DNA of 24,698 nt from Oscillibacter sp. GTDB taxonomy: Bacteria; Bacillota; Clostridia; Oscillospirales; Oscillospiraceae. Positions 15,063 through 23,276 of this stretch are shown here, piece after piece. Both the position numbers and the translations under genes were made by a program. The DNA lies in NCBI GenBank assembly GCA_017447005.1, contig JAFSOM010000171.1:1-24698 (forward strand), given 5' to 3'. Positions within the stretch are counted from its first letter, which is position 1; each line of letters opens with the position of its first letter. The notes beneath the pieces are model-generated. The model was not told where the DNA came from. It saw only the letters and a list, made by a program, of their open reading frames with translations, and searched no databases.

Positions 15063-16289
15063 TCAGGTGTTGTTGACCAAATCCGTAAGGCGCGCCGCTA
15101 CCGCGTCTAAAAATTCCTCGCTGTTGACGACTTTCACGGGGAAACCGGGTTCGACCAGTCCGGCCAAATCGCCCGTCATAACGCCGCTTGACAGCGTATC
15201 GAAACAGGCTTTTTCCATCTTGTCGCCGAACGCCTCCAAATCGGGAAGGCCGTCCATCTCGCCGCGCTTGCGCAAGGCTCCCGACCACGCGTAAATTGTC
15301 GCCATGGGATTTGTGGAAGTCTTTTCGCCCTTGAGATAGCGGTAGTAATGCTTGGTGACGGTGCCGTGAGAGGCCTCGTACTCATAGACGCCGTCGGGGG
15401 AGACGAGCACGGAAGTCATCATAGCGAGAGACCCGAACGCGGTTGCAATCATATCGCTCATCACGTCGCCGTCATAATTTTTCAGTGCCCAGATAAAGCC
15501 GCCCTTGGAACGCACGGCGCGGGCTACGGCGTCGTCGATAAGCGTATAGAAATACGTCAGGCCGAGACGCTCAAACTCTGTCTTGTAGCGTTTGTCGTAA
15601 ACCTCCTGAAAGATTTCCTTGAACGCGCCGTCATAGACTTTGGAAATGGTGTCCTTTGTGGAAAACCATAAGTCTTGTTTGGTAGCGACGGCGTATCCGA
15701 AACAGCTCTCCGCGAATGAGCGGATACTGCTTTCGGTGTTATGCTGGGACAGCCATACCGCGCCGCCGTCGACTTTCTGTACCATACGGTCAATCGTGTT
15801 GCCGTCGCGGTCGGTGAACGTAAAGGTAGCGACGCCGGGGGTTTTCGTGCGCAGGTCAACGGCCTTGTACACGTCCCCGTAGGCGTGACGGGCGACGGTA
15901 ATCGGCGCCTCCCACGTCTTGACAACGGGCTTCAGGAACGGCAGGACAATCGGAGCGCGGAAAGCGGTACCGTCAAGGAATGCGCGGATGGTGCCGTTCG
16001 GGGACTTCCACATTTCTGTGAGTTCCGGGTACTCCTCCATCCTCTGCTGATTAGGCGTGATAGTCGCGCACTTGACCCCGACGCCGTAACGCTTGGTAGC
16101 GTTCGCGGCCCGCACGGTGATTTGGTCTTTCGTGGCGTTGCGGTTCAATAAGCTCAGGTCATAGTAATCGGTTTTGAGTTCCACAAAGGGGAGAATGAGC
16201 TTTTCCTTAATCCAAGCCCATAGAATACGGGTCATTTCGTCTCCGTCCATCTCCACTAGTGGCGTGGACATTTTGATTTTCGCTGTCAA
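15063..16289 (-). CDS. icd: NADP-dependent isocitrate dehydrogenase, eukaryotic-type (type II)
   Basis: The 408-residue enzyme oxidises isocitrate to 2-oxoglutarate. The start is TTG at 16289, giving MTAKIKMSTPLVEMDGDEMTRILW, which matches the family's usual beginning; AAGAAGGTG stands 7 nt upstream. An ATG six codons later is a less likely start. Visible motifs: SPNGTIR (96-102), R111, R134, Y141, K213, IDDAVA (251-256), NYDGDVMSD (271-279), SHGTVTKHY (308-316) and TSTNP (324-328). In well-known members the NADP loop reads GTVTRHYR; here it is GTVTKHYY, a conservative Arg-to-Lys change plus loss of a second Arg. Cofactor preference for NADP is therefore likely but worth testing. It lies between potCD and mtaB. 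Confidence 0.93.
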   Translation of the reverse strand: MTAKIKMSTPLVEMDGDEMTRILWAWIKEKLILPFVELKTDYYDLSLLNRNATKDQITVRAANATKRYGVGVKCATITPNQQRMEEYPELTEMWKSPNGTIRAFLDGTAFRAPIVLPFLKPVVKTWEAPITVARHAYGDVYKAVDLRTKTPGVATFTFTDRDGNTIDRMVQKVDGGAVWLSQHNTESSIRSFAESCFGYAVATKQDLWFSTKDTISKVYDGAFKEIFQEVYDKRYKTEFERLGLTYFYTLIDDAVARAVRSKGGFIWALKNYDGDVMSDMIATAFGSLAMMTSVLVSPDGVYEYEASHGTVTKHYYRYLKGEKTSTNPMATIYAWSGALRKRGEMDGLPDLEAFGDKMEKACFDTLSSGVMTGDLAGLVEPGFPVKVVNSEEFLDAVAARLTDLVNNT

Positions 16290-16332
16290 AAATATTCACC
16301 TTCTTGCTTGCGTTCTTGCGCGTTGGCGCATG

Positions 16333-16394
16333 AAACGCCGCGTTCCGTCCGGCGGCGCGTTTACTGGACGCCAGACGGAATCCGCGGCGCGTTT
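16333..16394 (-). other. Imperfect hairpin after potCD, weak terminator candidate
   Basis: Arms 16333-16349 and 16374-16394 pair as two 7-bp helices (TTCCGTC/GACGGAA and CGCCGCG/CGCGGCG) with a short bulge. It starts one base after the potCD stop on the minus strand. Only three T follow, so it may attenuate rather than stop transcription into icd. No promoter is evident in the 106-bp gap before icd. Confidence 0.45.
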
Positions 16395-16395
16395 G

Positions 16396-18396
16396 TTAAA
16401 TGCCCAATTGAATCCAGAGGCGGTTATAGAGGGCGCGGATGTCGGACGGGGTATTCTCGTACATCTCGCAACGTTCCAGCACTTCCGGCGGCGTGACCAT
16501 GATTTCGTAGAGTTCGGGGTCCATCGGCTCGCCGTACAGTTCCTCATAATACGCCGGGTACTGTTCCAGCGCCTCCATATTCGGCGACGCGTAGCCGATA
16601 TAGTCCATATTGGCAAGGCTCGCCTCCGTGGACGCGATAAAGTTTATCCACGCTTCCGCCTCTTCCATATGCGGCGCGTCTTTCAGCACGCACATCGCGT
16701 CGACAAACCAGTTGGCGCCCTCGTCGGGAATCACGTAAAGCAAATCCTCGTTGTTTTCCAGCATGGAAAGATAGTCCCCGGCGTAATAGGACGCAATCGC
16801 GGCGTTGCCGCCCTCCATGGTCTGGAATACCTCGTCCATGACTTTCCCCTGAAACACGCCGCGCCTTGAAGCGTCGTCAAGCACCTGATAGGCGGCGCGG
16901 ATTTCGCTTTCGTCCGTCGTGTTGACGGAGTAGCCGAGATACATTAACGCTTCCCCGATAGCGTCGCGGGAGTTGTTGATAAGCAGTACCTTTCCGGCGT
17001 TGCGCTCGTCGTACAGCGCGCCCCAGCTTGTGACGGGTTCATCAATCATCGTGGGGTTGTAGATGACGCCCAGCGTACTCCACGTATAGGGTACCGTGTA
17101 CTTGTTCTCGGGGTCGTAGGAGAGATTGCGGAAACGCGGGTCAATCAGTTGAAAGTTCGGGATGTTGTCGTAGTTCAACTCGGACAGCATACCCTCTTCA
17201 ATCAACTGCGCAATCATATAATCGGACGGTACAATCACATCATAATCCGCGCCGCCGCTCTTCAACAGAGAATACATCGTTTCATTGCTTTCGGCGGTCT
17301 GGTAGTTGACGCGAATGCCTGTCTCCGCCTCAAACTGGTCTATCAAGTCCGTATCAATATATTCTCCCCAGCTACAGACGTTCACGACGGGGATAGACTG
17401 CGTTTCTCTCGTCAGAAACAGAACCGTCAGGACGAACGCGACAGCCCCCGCTGCCGTCAGGCCCCATTGCGTATAGCGTCCGGCGCGGGTGGCGAAGAAA
17501 CGCCGTAACTTTTCGCCGAGCGGCACGTCCTGCGGCGACGCGTTCCGCTTGCGCCGTTCCTGCTGAATCTCGCCGATATTGACGATAACCAGAAGAATCA
17601 AAACCGTTAAGAATAACAGGGTTGAAACGGCGTTAATTTCCGGCGTGACGCGGCGTTTCGTCATGCCGTAAATGGTCATGGCGAGCGTGGACGTGGACGA
17701 ACCCGCCGTAAAGTAGGAAATTACGAAGTCGTCAATGGACATCGTGAAGGCAATCAGCGCGCCGGAGATAATGCCGGGTTTAATTTCCGGGAGCATAACC
17801 TTCCAAAAGCCCTGCATCCACGTACAACCCAAATCCTGCGCGGCGTCCATAAGGTTTCTGTCCATCTGACGCAGTTTCGGCGCGACGTTCAGAATCACGT
17901 AGGGGATATTGAAGGCGATATGCGCCAAAAGCAACGTCCCGAGGCCGAGCGTAAGGCGTTCGGGGAGCCTGACGGCGGTCTGTACGTCGTTGAACCACCG
18001 TGCGAAGCCTCCCCAGAACTGGAAGAACGCCACGAAGAACAGGCACAGCGAAACGCCCGTGACAATATCCGCGTTCATCATGGGAATATTGTTGACGGTC
18101 AGGAGCGCGTCGCGTCGGCGTCGCGGGAGACTGTACAGCCCAATCGCGGCGAACGTCCCCGCGAACGTGGCAATGACGGTCGCCAACAGCGAGACAAGCA
18201 ACGTCATATAAACGCTCTCGATAATCAGGCGGTTGCGGAGCATGGACGCGTACCAGTGAAGGGAAAAGCCTTTCCATACCGCGCCGCTGTCGCCCTCGTT
18301 AAAGGAAAAGATAATCAGAAGCGCGATAGGGGCGTAAAGGAACAGGAACACAAGGCCGATAAGAAAGCGGCTTCCGATACGGCGGTTTTTTCTCAT
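16396..18396 (-). CDS. Fused spermidine/putrescine ABC permease and substrate-binding protein (PotC-PotD)
   Basis: The 666-residue protein joins two normally separate subunits. Residues 1-280 are a PotC-type permease with about six membrane helices and the EAA-like loop DAAQDLGCTWMQGFWKVMLPEIKPG (from 184). Residues 281-310 are a charged cytoplasmic linker. A further helix (about 311-329) re-crosses the membrane and displays residues 335-666, a PotD-type binding domain (VVNVCSWGEYIDTDLIDQFEAETGI, DVIVPSDYMI, PYTWSTLGVIYN). The fusion replaces a lipoprotein anchor by a membrane helix. It is known in some Firmicutes and is not a sequencing artefact: the frame is open throughout. It overlaps potB by ATGA. 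Confidence 0.93.
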   Translation of the reverse strand: MRKNRRIGSRFLIGLVFLFLYAPIALLIIFSFNEGDSGAVWKGFSLHWYASMLRNRLIIESVYMTLLVSLLATVIATFAGTFAAIGLYSLPRRRRDALLTVNNIPMMNADIVTGVSLCLFFVAFFQFWGGFARWFNDVQTAVRLPERLTLGLGTLLLAHIAFNIPYVILNVAPKLRQMDRNLMDAAQDLGCTWMQGFWKVMLPEIKPGIISGALIAFTMSIDDFVISYFTAGSSTSTLAMTIYGMTKRRVTPEINAVSTLLFLTVLILLVIVNIGEIQQERRKRNASPQDVPLGEKLRRFFATRAGRYTQWGLTAAGAVAFVLTVLFLTRETQSIPVVNVCSWGEYIDTDLIDQFEAETGIRVNYQTAESNETMYSLLKSGGADYDVIVPSDYMIAQLIEEGMLSELNYDNIPNFQLIDPRFRNLSYDPENKYTVPYTWSTLGVIYNPTMIDEPVTSWGALYDERNAGKVLLINNSRDAIGEALMYLGYSVNTTDESEIRAAYQVLDDASRRGVFQGKVMDEVFQTMEGGNAAIASYYAGDYLSMLENNEDLLYVIPDEGANWFVDAMCVLKDAPHMEEAEAWINFIASTEASLANMDYIGYASPNMEALEQYPAYYEELYGEPMDPELYEIMVTPPEVLERCEMYENTPSDIRALYNRLWIQLGI

Positions 18397-19247
18397 AACA
18401 TCACCGCCTGTTCCTCACCCTCCCCGAAGTGATTCATAAGGGCCATGCACAGCACGACGATAACCATCATGACCATCGAAATCGCGGCGCCGAGGTGGGG
18501 ATTGTACGCGCCGCCGAGAAACTGCTGTTCGATAAGGTCGCCTAACATCATCTGGGTACCGCCGCCGAGCAAGCGCGAGATTGCGAACGTCGACACCGAC
18601 GGCACGAATACCATGGTAACGCCCGAGAGCACGCCGGGAAGCGATAACGGCAGAATGACGCGCACAAAGACTTGCGCGGAGTTCGCGCCGAGGTCACGCG
18701 CCGCCTCCAACAGATTCCGGTCGAGTTTCAGGATGACGGAGTAAATCGGGAGTATCATAAACGGCAGGTAGTTATAAACCATGCCGAGCGTGACGGCCCC
18801 CGGCGTGCGGAGCATTTGGAAGGATTCAATTTCCTGTCCGGTCATGGACGTGAGCAGGGAGAAGAGGCCGATTTTCTGAAAAAACTGGTTCAGAAGGCCG
18901 TTATTTTCCAGAATCGACATCCAAGAGTACGTGCGCAACAGGAAATTCATCCACATGGGGAGCATGATTAAGGCCAGCGCGACGCGTTGAAATCCGGGTC
19001 CCTCTCCCGCCATAAAGTACGCGGCGGGGTAGCCAATCAGCAGACAAACCAATGTCGCAATCGCCGCCAGCCGGAACGAGCGCACGAAAACCGAAGCGTA
19101 AATGCCCATATCGGTAAAGTTTTCGAGCGTGGCGGCGGATTCGGAAGTTGTGAAGGCGTAGACCGCCATAATGACGAGCGGAATCACGACGAGCGCGGCC
19201 AGCCATACGGCGTAGGGCAGGGCGAAGAGAGAGAGCTTACGATTCAT
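18393..19247 (-). CDS. potB: Spermidine/putrescine ABC transporter permease PotB
   Basis: The 284-residue permease has about six membrane helices and the EAA loop EAARDLGANSAQVFVRVILPLSLPGVLSG. The MNFLLRTYSWMSIL stretch is typical of PotB. It pairs with the permease half of the PotCD fusion. Its ATG lies 11 nt inside the end of potA and its stop overlaps the next start as ATGA, so potA, potB and potCD should be made in balance. Confidence 0.92.
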   Translation of the reverse strand: MNRKLSLFALPYAVWLAALVVIPLVIMAVYAFTTSESAATLENFTDMGIYASVFVRSFRLAAIATLVCLLIGYPAAYFMAGEGPGFQRVALALIMLPMWMNFLLRTYSWMSILENNGLLNQFFQKIGLFSLLTSMTGQEIESFQMLRTPGAVTLGMVYNYLPFMILPIYSVILKLDRNLLEAARDLGANSAQVFVRVILPLSLPGVLSGVTMVFVPSVSTFAISRLLGGGTQMMLGDLIEQQFLGGAYNPHLGAAISMVMMVIVVLCMALMNHFGEGEEQAVML

Positions 19248-20400
19248 CGCTTTGTTCCTCCATCTCCGCGCCGTTGAGTTCGTCGTACTCGTCGGAGAAC
19301 GAGGAGTAGTCGCCGAACATGCCGGAATACTCGCTCTTTTTCATGACGTGAATGCCGTCGGGGTCGATTTTAATGCCGATTTTCGAGCCTACCGGGGAAT
19401 GGTCGGTCGTCTGAATCAGCCATTTAAAACCCCGGAAGTCGACGATAATGTCATATTGCATTCCCTTGAAGGTCACGTTTGTGACGGTTCCGGTAAGCTG
19501 ACCCTGTTCGACGGGGACAATATCAATATCTTCCGGGCGGATGACCACGTCAACGGGTTCATTCTCCGCGAAACCGCCGTCCAGACACGGAAACAGACGC
19601 CCGTACATCTTAACGACCTTGTCTTTGACCATCACGCCGTCAATAATATTGGATTCGCCGATAAAGTCCGCGACAAAGGCGTTTTTCGGTTCGTTGTAGA
19701 TGTCCTCCGGCGTCCCGATTTGCTGAATGCTTCCCTTGTCCATGATAACAATCGTGTCGGACATGGTCAGCGCTTCCTCTTGGTCGTGCGTGACGTAGAT
19801 AAAGGTAATGCCCACTTGCTGTTGAATGCGCTTCAACTCAATCTGCATATCCTTGCGGAGTTTGAGGTCAAGGGCGCCGAGGGGTTCGTCAAGCAGGAGC
19901 ACTTTCGGACGGTTGACGAGCGCTCGCGCAATCGCCACGCGCTGTTGCTGACCGCCCGAGAGCGCGTCCACGCGCCGCCGCTCGAATCCTTTCAGGCTGA
20001 CGGATTCCAGCATTTCCATGACGCGGCGGTCAATCTCCTCATTGGACAGCTTCACGCCGCGCTTACTGTTCGGGTCGGACACGCGCTGCATACGCAGTCC
20101 GAAGGCGACGTTCTCGTAAACGTCCAGATGAGGAAAGAGCGCATACTTCTGAAAGACGGTGTTAATCTGCCGTTTATGCGGCGGCACGTCGTTAATTCTC
20201 ACGCCGTCGAAGAACACGTCGCCGGAAACGGGCGTCGTAAACCCGCCGATAATCCGAAGCGTCGTGGTCTTTCCGCACCCGCTGGGGCCTAACAGCGTGA
20301 GAAATTCCTTGTCATTGATATAAAGGTTGATGTTGTTCAGGATAGTCTCGCCGTCATACGCCATGCACAGGTTTTGCAGGCGAATCAGCTCTTTGGACAT
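19237..20400 (-). CDS. potA: Spermidine/putrescine ABC transporter ATP-binding protein PotA
   Basis: The product is 387 residues from the ATG at 20400 (MSKELIRLQNL), which follows GGGGGAGGATAC; a longer frame to 20460 has no ribosome site and runs into tlpA's stop. Motifs: Walker A GPSGCGKT (38-45), Q-loop Q84, signature LSGGQ (147-151), Walker B VLLLDE (167-172), switch H205. The C-terminal third is a TOBE-like regulatory domain (VDVVIRPEDIDIV). It ends in an acidic tail. It energises uptake through PotB and PotCD. No PotR-like regulator is present; the promoter is probably that of ccdA. Confidence 0.95.
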   Translation of the reverse strand: MSKELIRLQNLCMAYDGETILNNINLYINDKEFLTLLGPSGCGKTTTLRIIGGFTTPVSGDVFFDGVRINDVPPHKRQINTVFQKYALFPHLDVYENVAFGLRMQRVSDPNSKRGVKLSNEEIDRRVMEMLESVSLKGFERRRVDALSGGQQQRVAIARALVNRPKVLLLDEPLGALDLKLRKDMQIELKRIQQQVGITFIYVTHDQEEALTMSDTIVIMDKGSIQQIGTPEDIYNEPKNAFVADFIGESNIIDGVMVKDKVVKMYGRLFPCLDGGFAENEPVDVVIRPEDIDIVPVEQGQLTGTVTNVTFKGMQYDIIVDFRGFKWLIQTTDHSPVGSKIGIKIDPDGIHVMKKSEYSGMFGDYSSFSDEYDELNGAEMEEQSDES

Positions 20401-20456
20401 GTATCCTCCCCCATTTCTCGTGAAATTGATATGATTTACGCGGGAAGTCCGCGGAA

Positions 20457-21134
20457 TCACTCCAGAAGTTTTTCGAGACGGTCATAGAGCGTCTCCCGGT
20501 CGAGCGCGCCGATTTGGTAGGAATGAATCGTTCCGTCGGCGTTGATAAAGTACGTCGCGGGAATCGCGTTGACGCCGTAAGCGTAGGCGCCTTCCAACTC
20601 CGTATCGTAGCGGACGGGAAAGGCGTATCCCTGTTCCGTAACGAACGCTTGCGCGCCCTCTATGGTTTCGCTCCGCCCGTCGGTCAAGTCCGTCATCAGG
20701 AACGCGACGCGCTCGCCGTATTCGGCGTAGGCCTCATCAAAATAGGGCAGTTCTCCCCGACAGGGCGGGCACCACGTCGCCCAGAAATTCAATACGACGG
20801 GCATACCGAGGAAGTCGGATAGGCGGACGCTTTCGCCGTCGGCGTTGAGCATGGAGAAGTCCGGCGCGGCGATTGCGTCCGTTTTATCGGTATCCGTTCC
20901 GGCGCTTTCGTCGGCGTCCGTCACGGCGCTTTCAACGGTTGTATCGGCGTCCGTCACGGCGCTTTCGTCGGATGTATCGGCGTCCGACGCGGATTCCTCC
21001 GTCTGTACGGTCGTTACCGGAACGGTCGGCGCGTTGATTTTGTAACGTGTCGACAGCAGTTGACCGTAGAGGAAACCCGAGACTGATAAAATCAGCGCCA
21101 AGGCCGCAAGCGGGAGTATGATTCGAGTACGCAT
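20457..21134 (-). CDS. TlpA/ResA-like membrane-anchored thiol-disulfide oxidoreductase
   Basis: The 225-residue protein has an N-terminal hydrophobic anchor (5-27), an acidic Thr/Asp/Glu/Ala linker (44-88) with 11-residue repeats, and a thioredoxin-like domain from about 90. The active site is WCPPC (121-125) within VVLNFWATWCPPCRGELP, with the cis-proline at P192 (NAIPATYFI). It should reduce disulfides outside the membrane using electrons from the CcdA-like protein encoded 39 nt upstream. GAAAGGAGGCTCTTCT precedes the ATG. No cytochrome c or methionine sulfoxide reductase gene is nearby, so its target is unknown. Confidence 0.9.
   Translation of the reverse strand: MRTRIILPLAALALILSVSGFLYGQLLSTRYKINAPTVPVTTVQTEESASDADTSDESAVTDADTTVESAVTDADESAGTDTDKTDAIAAPDFSMLNADGESVRLSDFLGMPVVLNFWATWCPPCRGELPYFDEAYAEYGERVAFLMTDLTDGRSETIEGAQAFVTEQGYAFPVRYDTELEGAYAYGVNAIPATYFINADGTIHSYQIGALDRETLYDRLEKLLE
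20895..20984 (-). repeat. In-frame 33-bp repeats in the tlpA-like gene
   Basis: Residues 51-80 contain DADTSDESAVT, DADTTVESAVT and a partial DADESAGT: two and a fraction 11-residue units. They form an acidic spacer between the membrane anchor and the thioredoxin domain. Confidence 0.8.
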
Positions 21135-21173
21135 AGAAGAGCCTCCTTTCGGCGGATTCCTTTCCGGGGAGAG

Positions 21174-21836
21174 TTAAACGCCGGAAAAGAATGTCATTGC
21201 GCGGTTGAGCGTCCCGGTCGCCATGGCCACGCCGGAGAGAATCAGGAACGCGCCGCAGACAATTTGGAACGCGTGATAATGACGCTTGACGAGCGCGAAC
21301 GCGTCTTTTAACTGGTCAATCAGGACGGCGGACAGTACGAACGGGACGCCCAGACCGAGCGCGTACAGCAACAGAAGCGCCGCGCCGCGCAGAGCGTTTC
21401 CCGACGAGGAGGCGAGCATGAGCGCGGCCCCCAGAAACGCGCCCGCGCAGGGCGTCAGGCTGACGGAATATACCATGCCGAAGAGGAACGCGGAGAACGC
21501 GCTTTGAATTTTGGCGCGGCGCGTCGTCCCGCGAAAAAACGGGATGTGAATCCATTCCAGAAACGACAGTCCCAGAAGAATGACGATTGCGCCGCAGACG
21601 AGATTCACGGCGTTCTGATAACGGATGAGCAGACGCCCCACGGAGCCGGCGAATACGCCCAAGGCGCAGAATACGACGGTAAAGCCCGCGACAAACGCCA
21701 GCGCGCCGGGAAGCGGTTTTCGGGCGTCGTCCCCGGAAGCCCCGGCGAAGTAGCCGATATAAACGGGCAGCAGGGGGAGCGTACAGGGGGAGAGAAACGA
21801 AAGAATCCCCTCCAGAAAAGTGAGAAAATATTCCAT
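21174..21836 (-). CDS. CcdA-like transmembrane thiol electron carrier
   Basis: The 220-residue protein has about six hydrophobic segments and the two conserved Cys-containing motifs of the CcdA/DsbD-beta family: LSPCTLPLLPVYIGYF (C18) and LTPCAGAFLGAAL (C130). It should pass electrons from cytoplasmic thioredoxin across the membrane to the TlpA-like protein encoded next. AAAGGAATCGC precedes the ATG. It is first behind the strong promoter at 21885-21913. Confidence 0.92.
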   Translation of the reverse strand: MEYFLTFLEGILSFLSPCTLPLLPVYIGYFAGASGDDARKPLPGALAFVAGFTVVFCALGVFAGSVGRLLIRYQNAVNLVCGAIVILLGLSFLEWIHIPFFRGTTRRAKIQSAFSAFLFGMVYSVSLTPCAGAFLGAALMLASSSGNALRGAALLLLYALGLGVPFVLSAVLIDQLKDAFALVKRHYHAFQIVCGAFLILSGVAMATGTLNRAMTFFSGV

Positions 21837-21884
21837 GCGATTCCTTTACCAAACGAATTTCCTTGCGGACGTGACAATGTGCGT

Positions 21885-21913
21885 ATCATAGCGGAATCAT
21901 GCGCGATTGTCAA
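21885..21913 (-). promoter_or_regulatory. Strong sigma-A promoter for ccdA and probably the whole downstream gene string
   Basis: Minus-strand TTGACA (21908-21913) is perfect and TATGAT (21885-21890) is 5 of 6, with a 17-bp spacer. The -35 overlaps one of two GCGCGATT direct repeats (21901-21908 and 21927-21934). No other convincing promoter was seen before potA or icd. Confidence 0.85.
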
Positions 21914-21964
21914 GAAAATCTTTCAAGCGCGATTTGCGGCGGACAGGCGCGGGAAAATAAGGGC

Positions 21965-22930
21965 CTAATAGGCGGGAAAGTAGGTTTCTTGAAACGGTAT
22001 GCGCGGAACGGCGAAAGCCTGTCCCCGCAGATAATTGAGGATTCCGGCGTCAGTGAGGAAGGCGAAACGCAGTCGGTAGGCGTACAGGGCTTGACGGGTT
22101 TCGTGAAACTTCCTGTTGGCGGCGCCATTGCCGTATTTGCCGTCGCCGAGGAGCGGACAGCCAATTTCCGCCATGGAAACGCGGATTTGATGGGTTCGTC
22201 CGGTCAGCAGACGGCATTCCACGAGCGATAAGCCGTCCCGCGTCTCCAATGTGCGGTAGAGCGTAGCGGCGGAACGTCCCCCGGGTACCGGACGGCGGTA
22301 AAACGTCACCTCTTTTTTCTGTTCGTCCTTGCGCAGAAAGCCCTCAATTTTGCCCTCCGGCGGATTCGGTCGGCCTACCGTGACGCAGAGATAGAACTTT
22401 TCAATTTCATGGGCGCGTATCTTCTCGTTGATAACCCGTAGCGTTTCGGCGTTTTTGGCGGCGATGACCAGTCCGCCCGTGTTGCGGTCAATGCGGTTGC
22501 ACAGCGCGGGCGCGAACGACTGTTCCTCCGCCGGGTTCCATTCGCCCTTGCGGTAGAGATAGGCCTGTACGTGATTGATAAGCGTGTTGACCTTTTCCGT
22601 TTCGTCGGCGTGCACGGACTGCCCCGGACGCTTATCCGCGAGCAGAATATTGTCATCCTCATAGACAATCCGCACTTTCGGCTCAAAGCGCTGGAAAAAC
22701 AGATTTTCTTTTTCGTCGCTCTTGCCAAAGAACGCGTCGTTGATATATAATTGCAACGTGTCCCCGGGCGACAGGCGGTAGTCCCTCTCGGACTTGCGCC
22801 CGTTGACCTTGATTCGCTTCAGCCGGATGTACTTTTGGGCGAGGGACGCGGGGAGCAGGGGAAGACGTTTCGACAGAAAACGGTCTAAGCGTTGTCCGGC
22901 GTCATTTTTTCCGACGACAATTTCTTGCAT
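21965..22930 (-). CDS. RluC/RluD-family 23S rRNA pseudouridine synthase
   Basis: The 321-residue product has an N-terminal S4 RNA-binding domain (about 11-65, with RLDRFLSKRLPLLP and KRIKVNG) and a pseudouridine synthase domain. The catalytic aspartate is D148 in CNRIDRNTGGLV, where HRLDKDTSG is more usual. The motif RTHQIRVSMAEIGCPLLGDGKYG is present. The NRID form and the 'NTGG' variant place it in an RluC-like Firmicute subgroup; the exact target uridine is not assignable. AAGGAGTGGCATT precedes the ATG at 22930. It has its own promoter; no clear terminator follows before the ccdA promoter. Confidence 0.9.
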   Translation of the reverse strand: MQEIVVGKNDAGQRLDRFLSKRLPLLPASLAQKYIRLKRIKVNGRKSERDYRLSPGDTLQLYINDAFFGKSDEKENLFFQRFEPKVRIVYEDDNILLADKRPGQSVHADETEKVNTLINHVQAYLYRKGEWNPAEEQSFAPALCNRIDRNTGGLVIAAKNAETLRVINEKIRAHEIEKFYLCVTVGRPNPPEGKIEGFLRKDEQKKEVTFYRRPVPGGRSAATLYRTLETRDGLSLVECRLLTGRTHQIRVSMAEIGCPLLGDGKYGNGAANRKFHETRQALYAYRLRFAFLTDAGILNYLRGQAFAVPRIPFQETYFPAY

Positions 22931-22991
22931 AATGCCACTCCTTCAAATGCCTGATGCGAAAGACCGCTGTCCGGCGTTTCCATTGACCGCA

Positions 22992-23020
22992 AGCATAGCA
23001 TACCTGTCCGCGCTTGTAAA
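22992..23020 (-). promoter_or_regulatory. Promoter of the pseudouridine synthase gene
   Basis: Minus-strand TTTACA (23015-23020) is 5 of 6; TATGCT (22992-22997) is 4 of 6 with an extended TGC before it; the spacer is 17 bp. Confidence 0.65.
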
Positions 23021-23085
23021 GGCGCAAGGCGGAATATTTTTTGGGGACGTATGCGTGTAGCAATCATTGGAAAGGCGCTATTTTC

Positions 23086-23276
23086 GCCCTCATCTGGCGC
23101 TGCGCGCCACCTTCCCCCGTTTCGGGGGAAGGGCAAGACTATAGCGTAATCTTTGAATCTTTGGCGCAATCCCGGGAAGTTTTGGCGGAAAATTCGCAAG
23201 TTTTTAAAGATTGCGCTTTTCAAGTTTACCCTTCCCCCGGAACGGGGGAAGGTGGCGCGCAGCGCCGGATGAGGGC
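23086..23276. repeat. Long inverted repeat element (two 48-bp arms)
   Basis: Arms 23086-23133 and 23229-23276 are inverted copies matching at 46 of 48 positions. Each arm contains two nested hairpins, GGCGC-TGC-GCGCC and CCTTCCCCC...GGGGGAAGG. The 95-bp centre holds another pair, GCGCAATC/GATTGCGC. A similar consensus (ctcatccg...ccttcccccg) is, from memory, a common dispersed intergenic repeat in gut Clostridia. It may be a non-autonomous mobile element or two REP-like units in head-to-head array. It lies between the divergent promoters of the pseudouridine synthase and the 23398 gene. No transposase and no evident target duplication. Confidence 0.85.

Noticed and set aside
20401..20456. Separate promoter for potA
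   Set aside because: The 56-bp gap contains no acceptable -35/-10 pair, so cotranscription with tlpA is the simpler reading.
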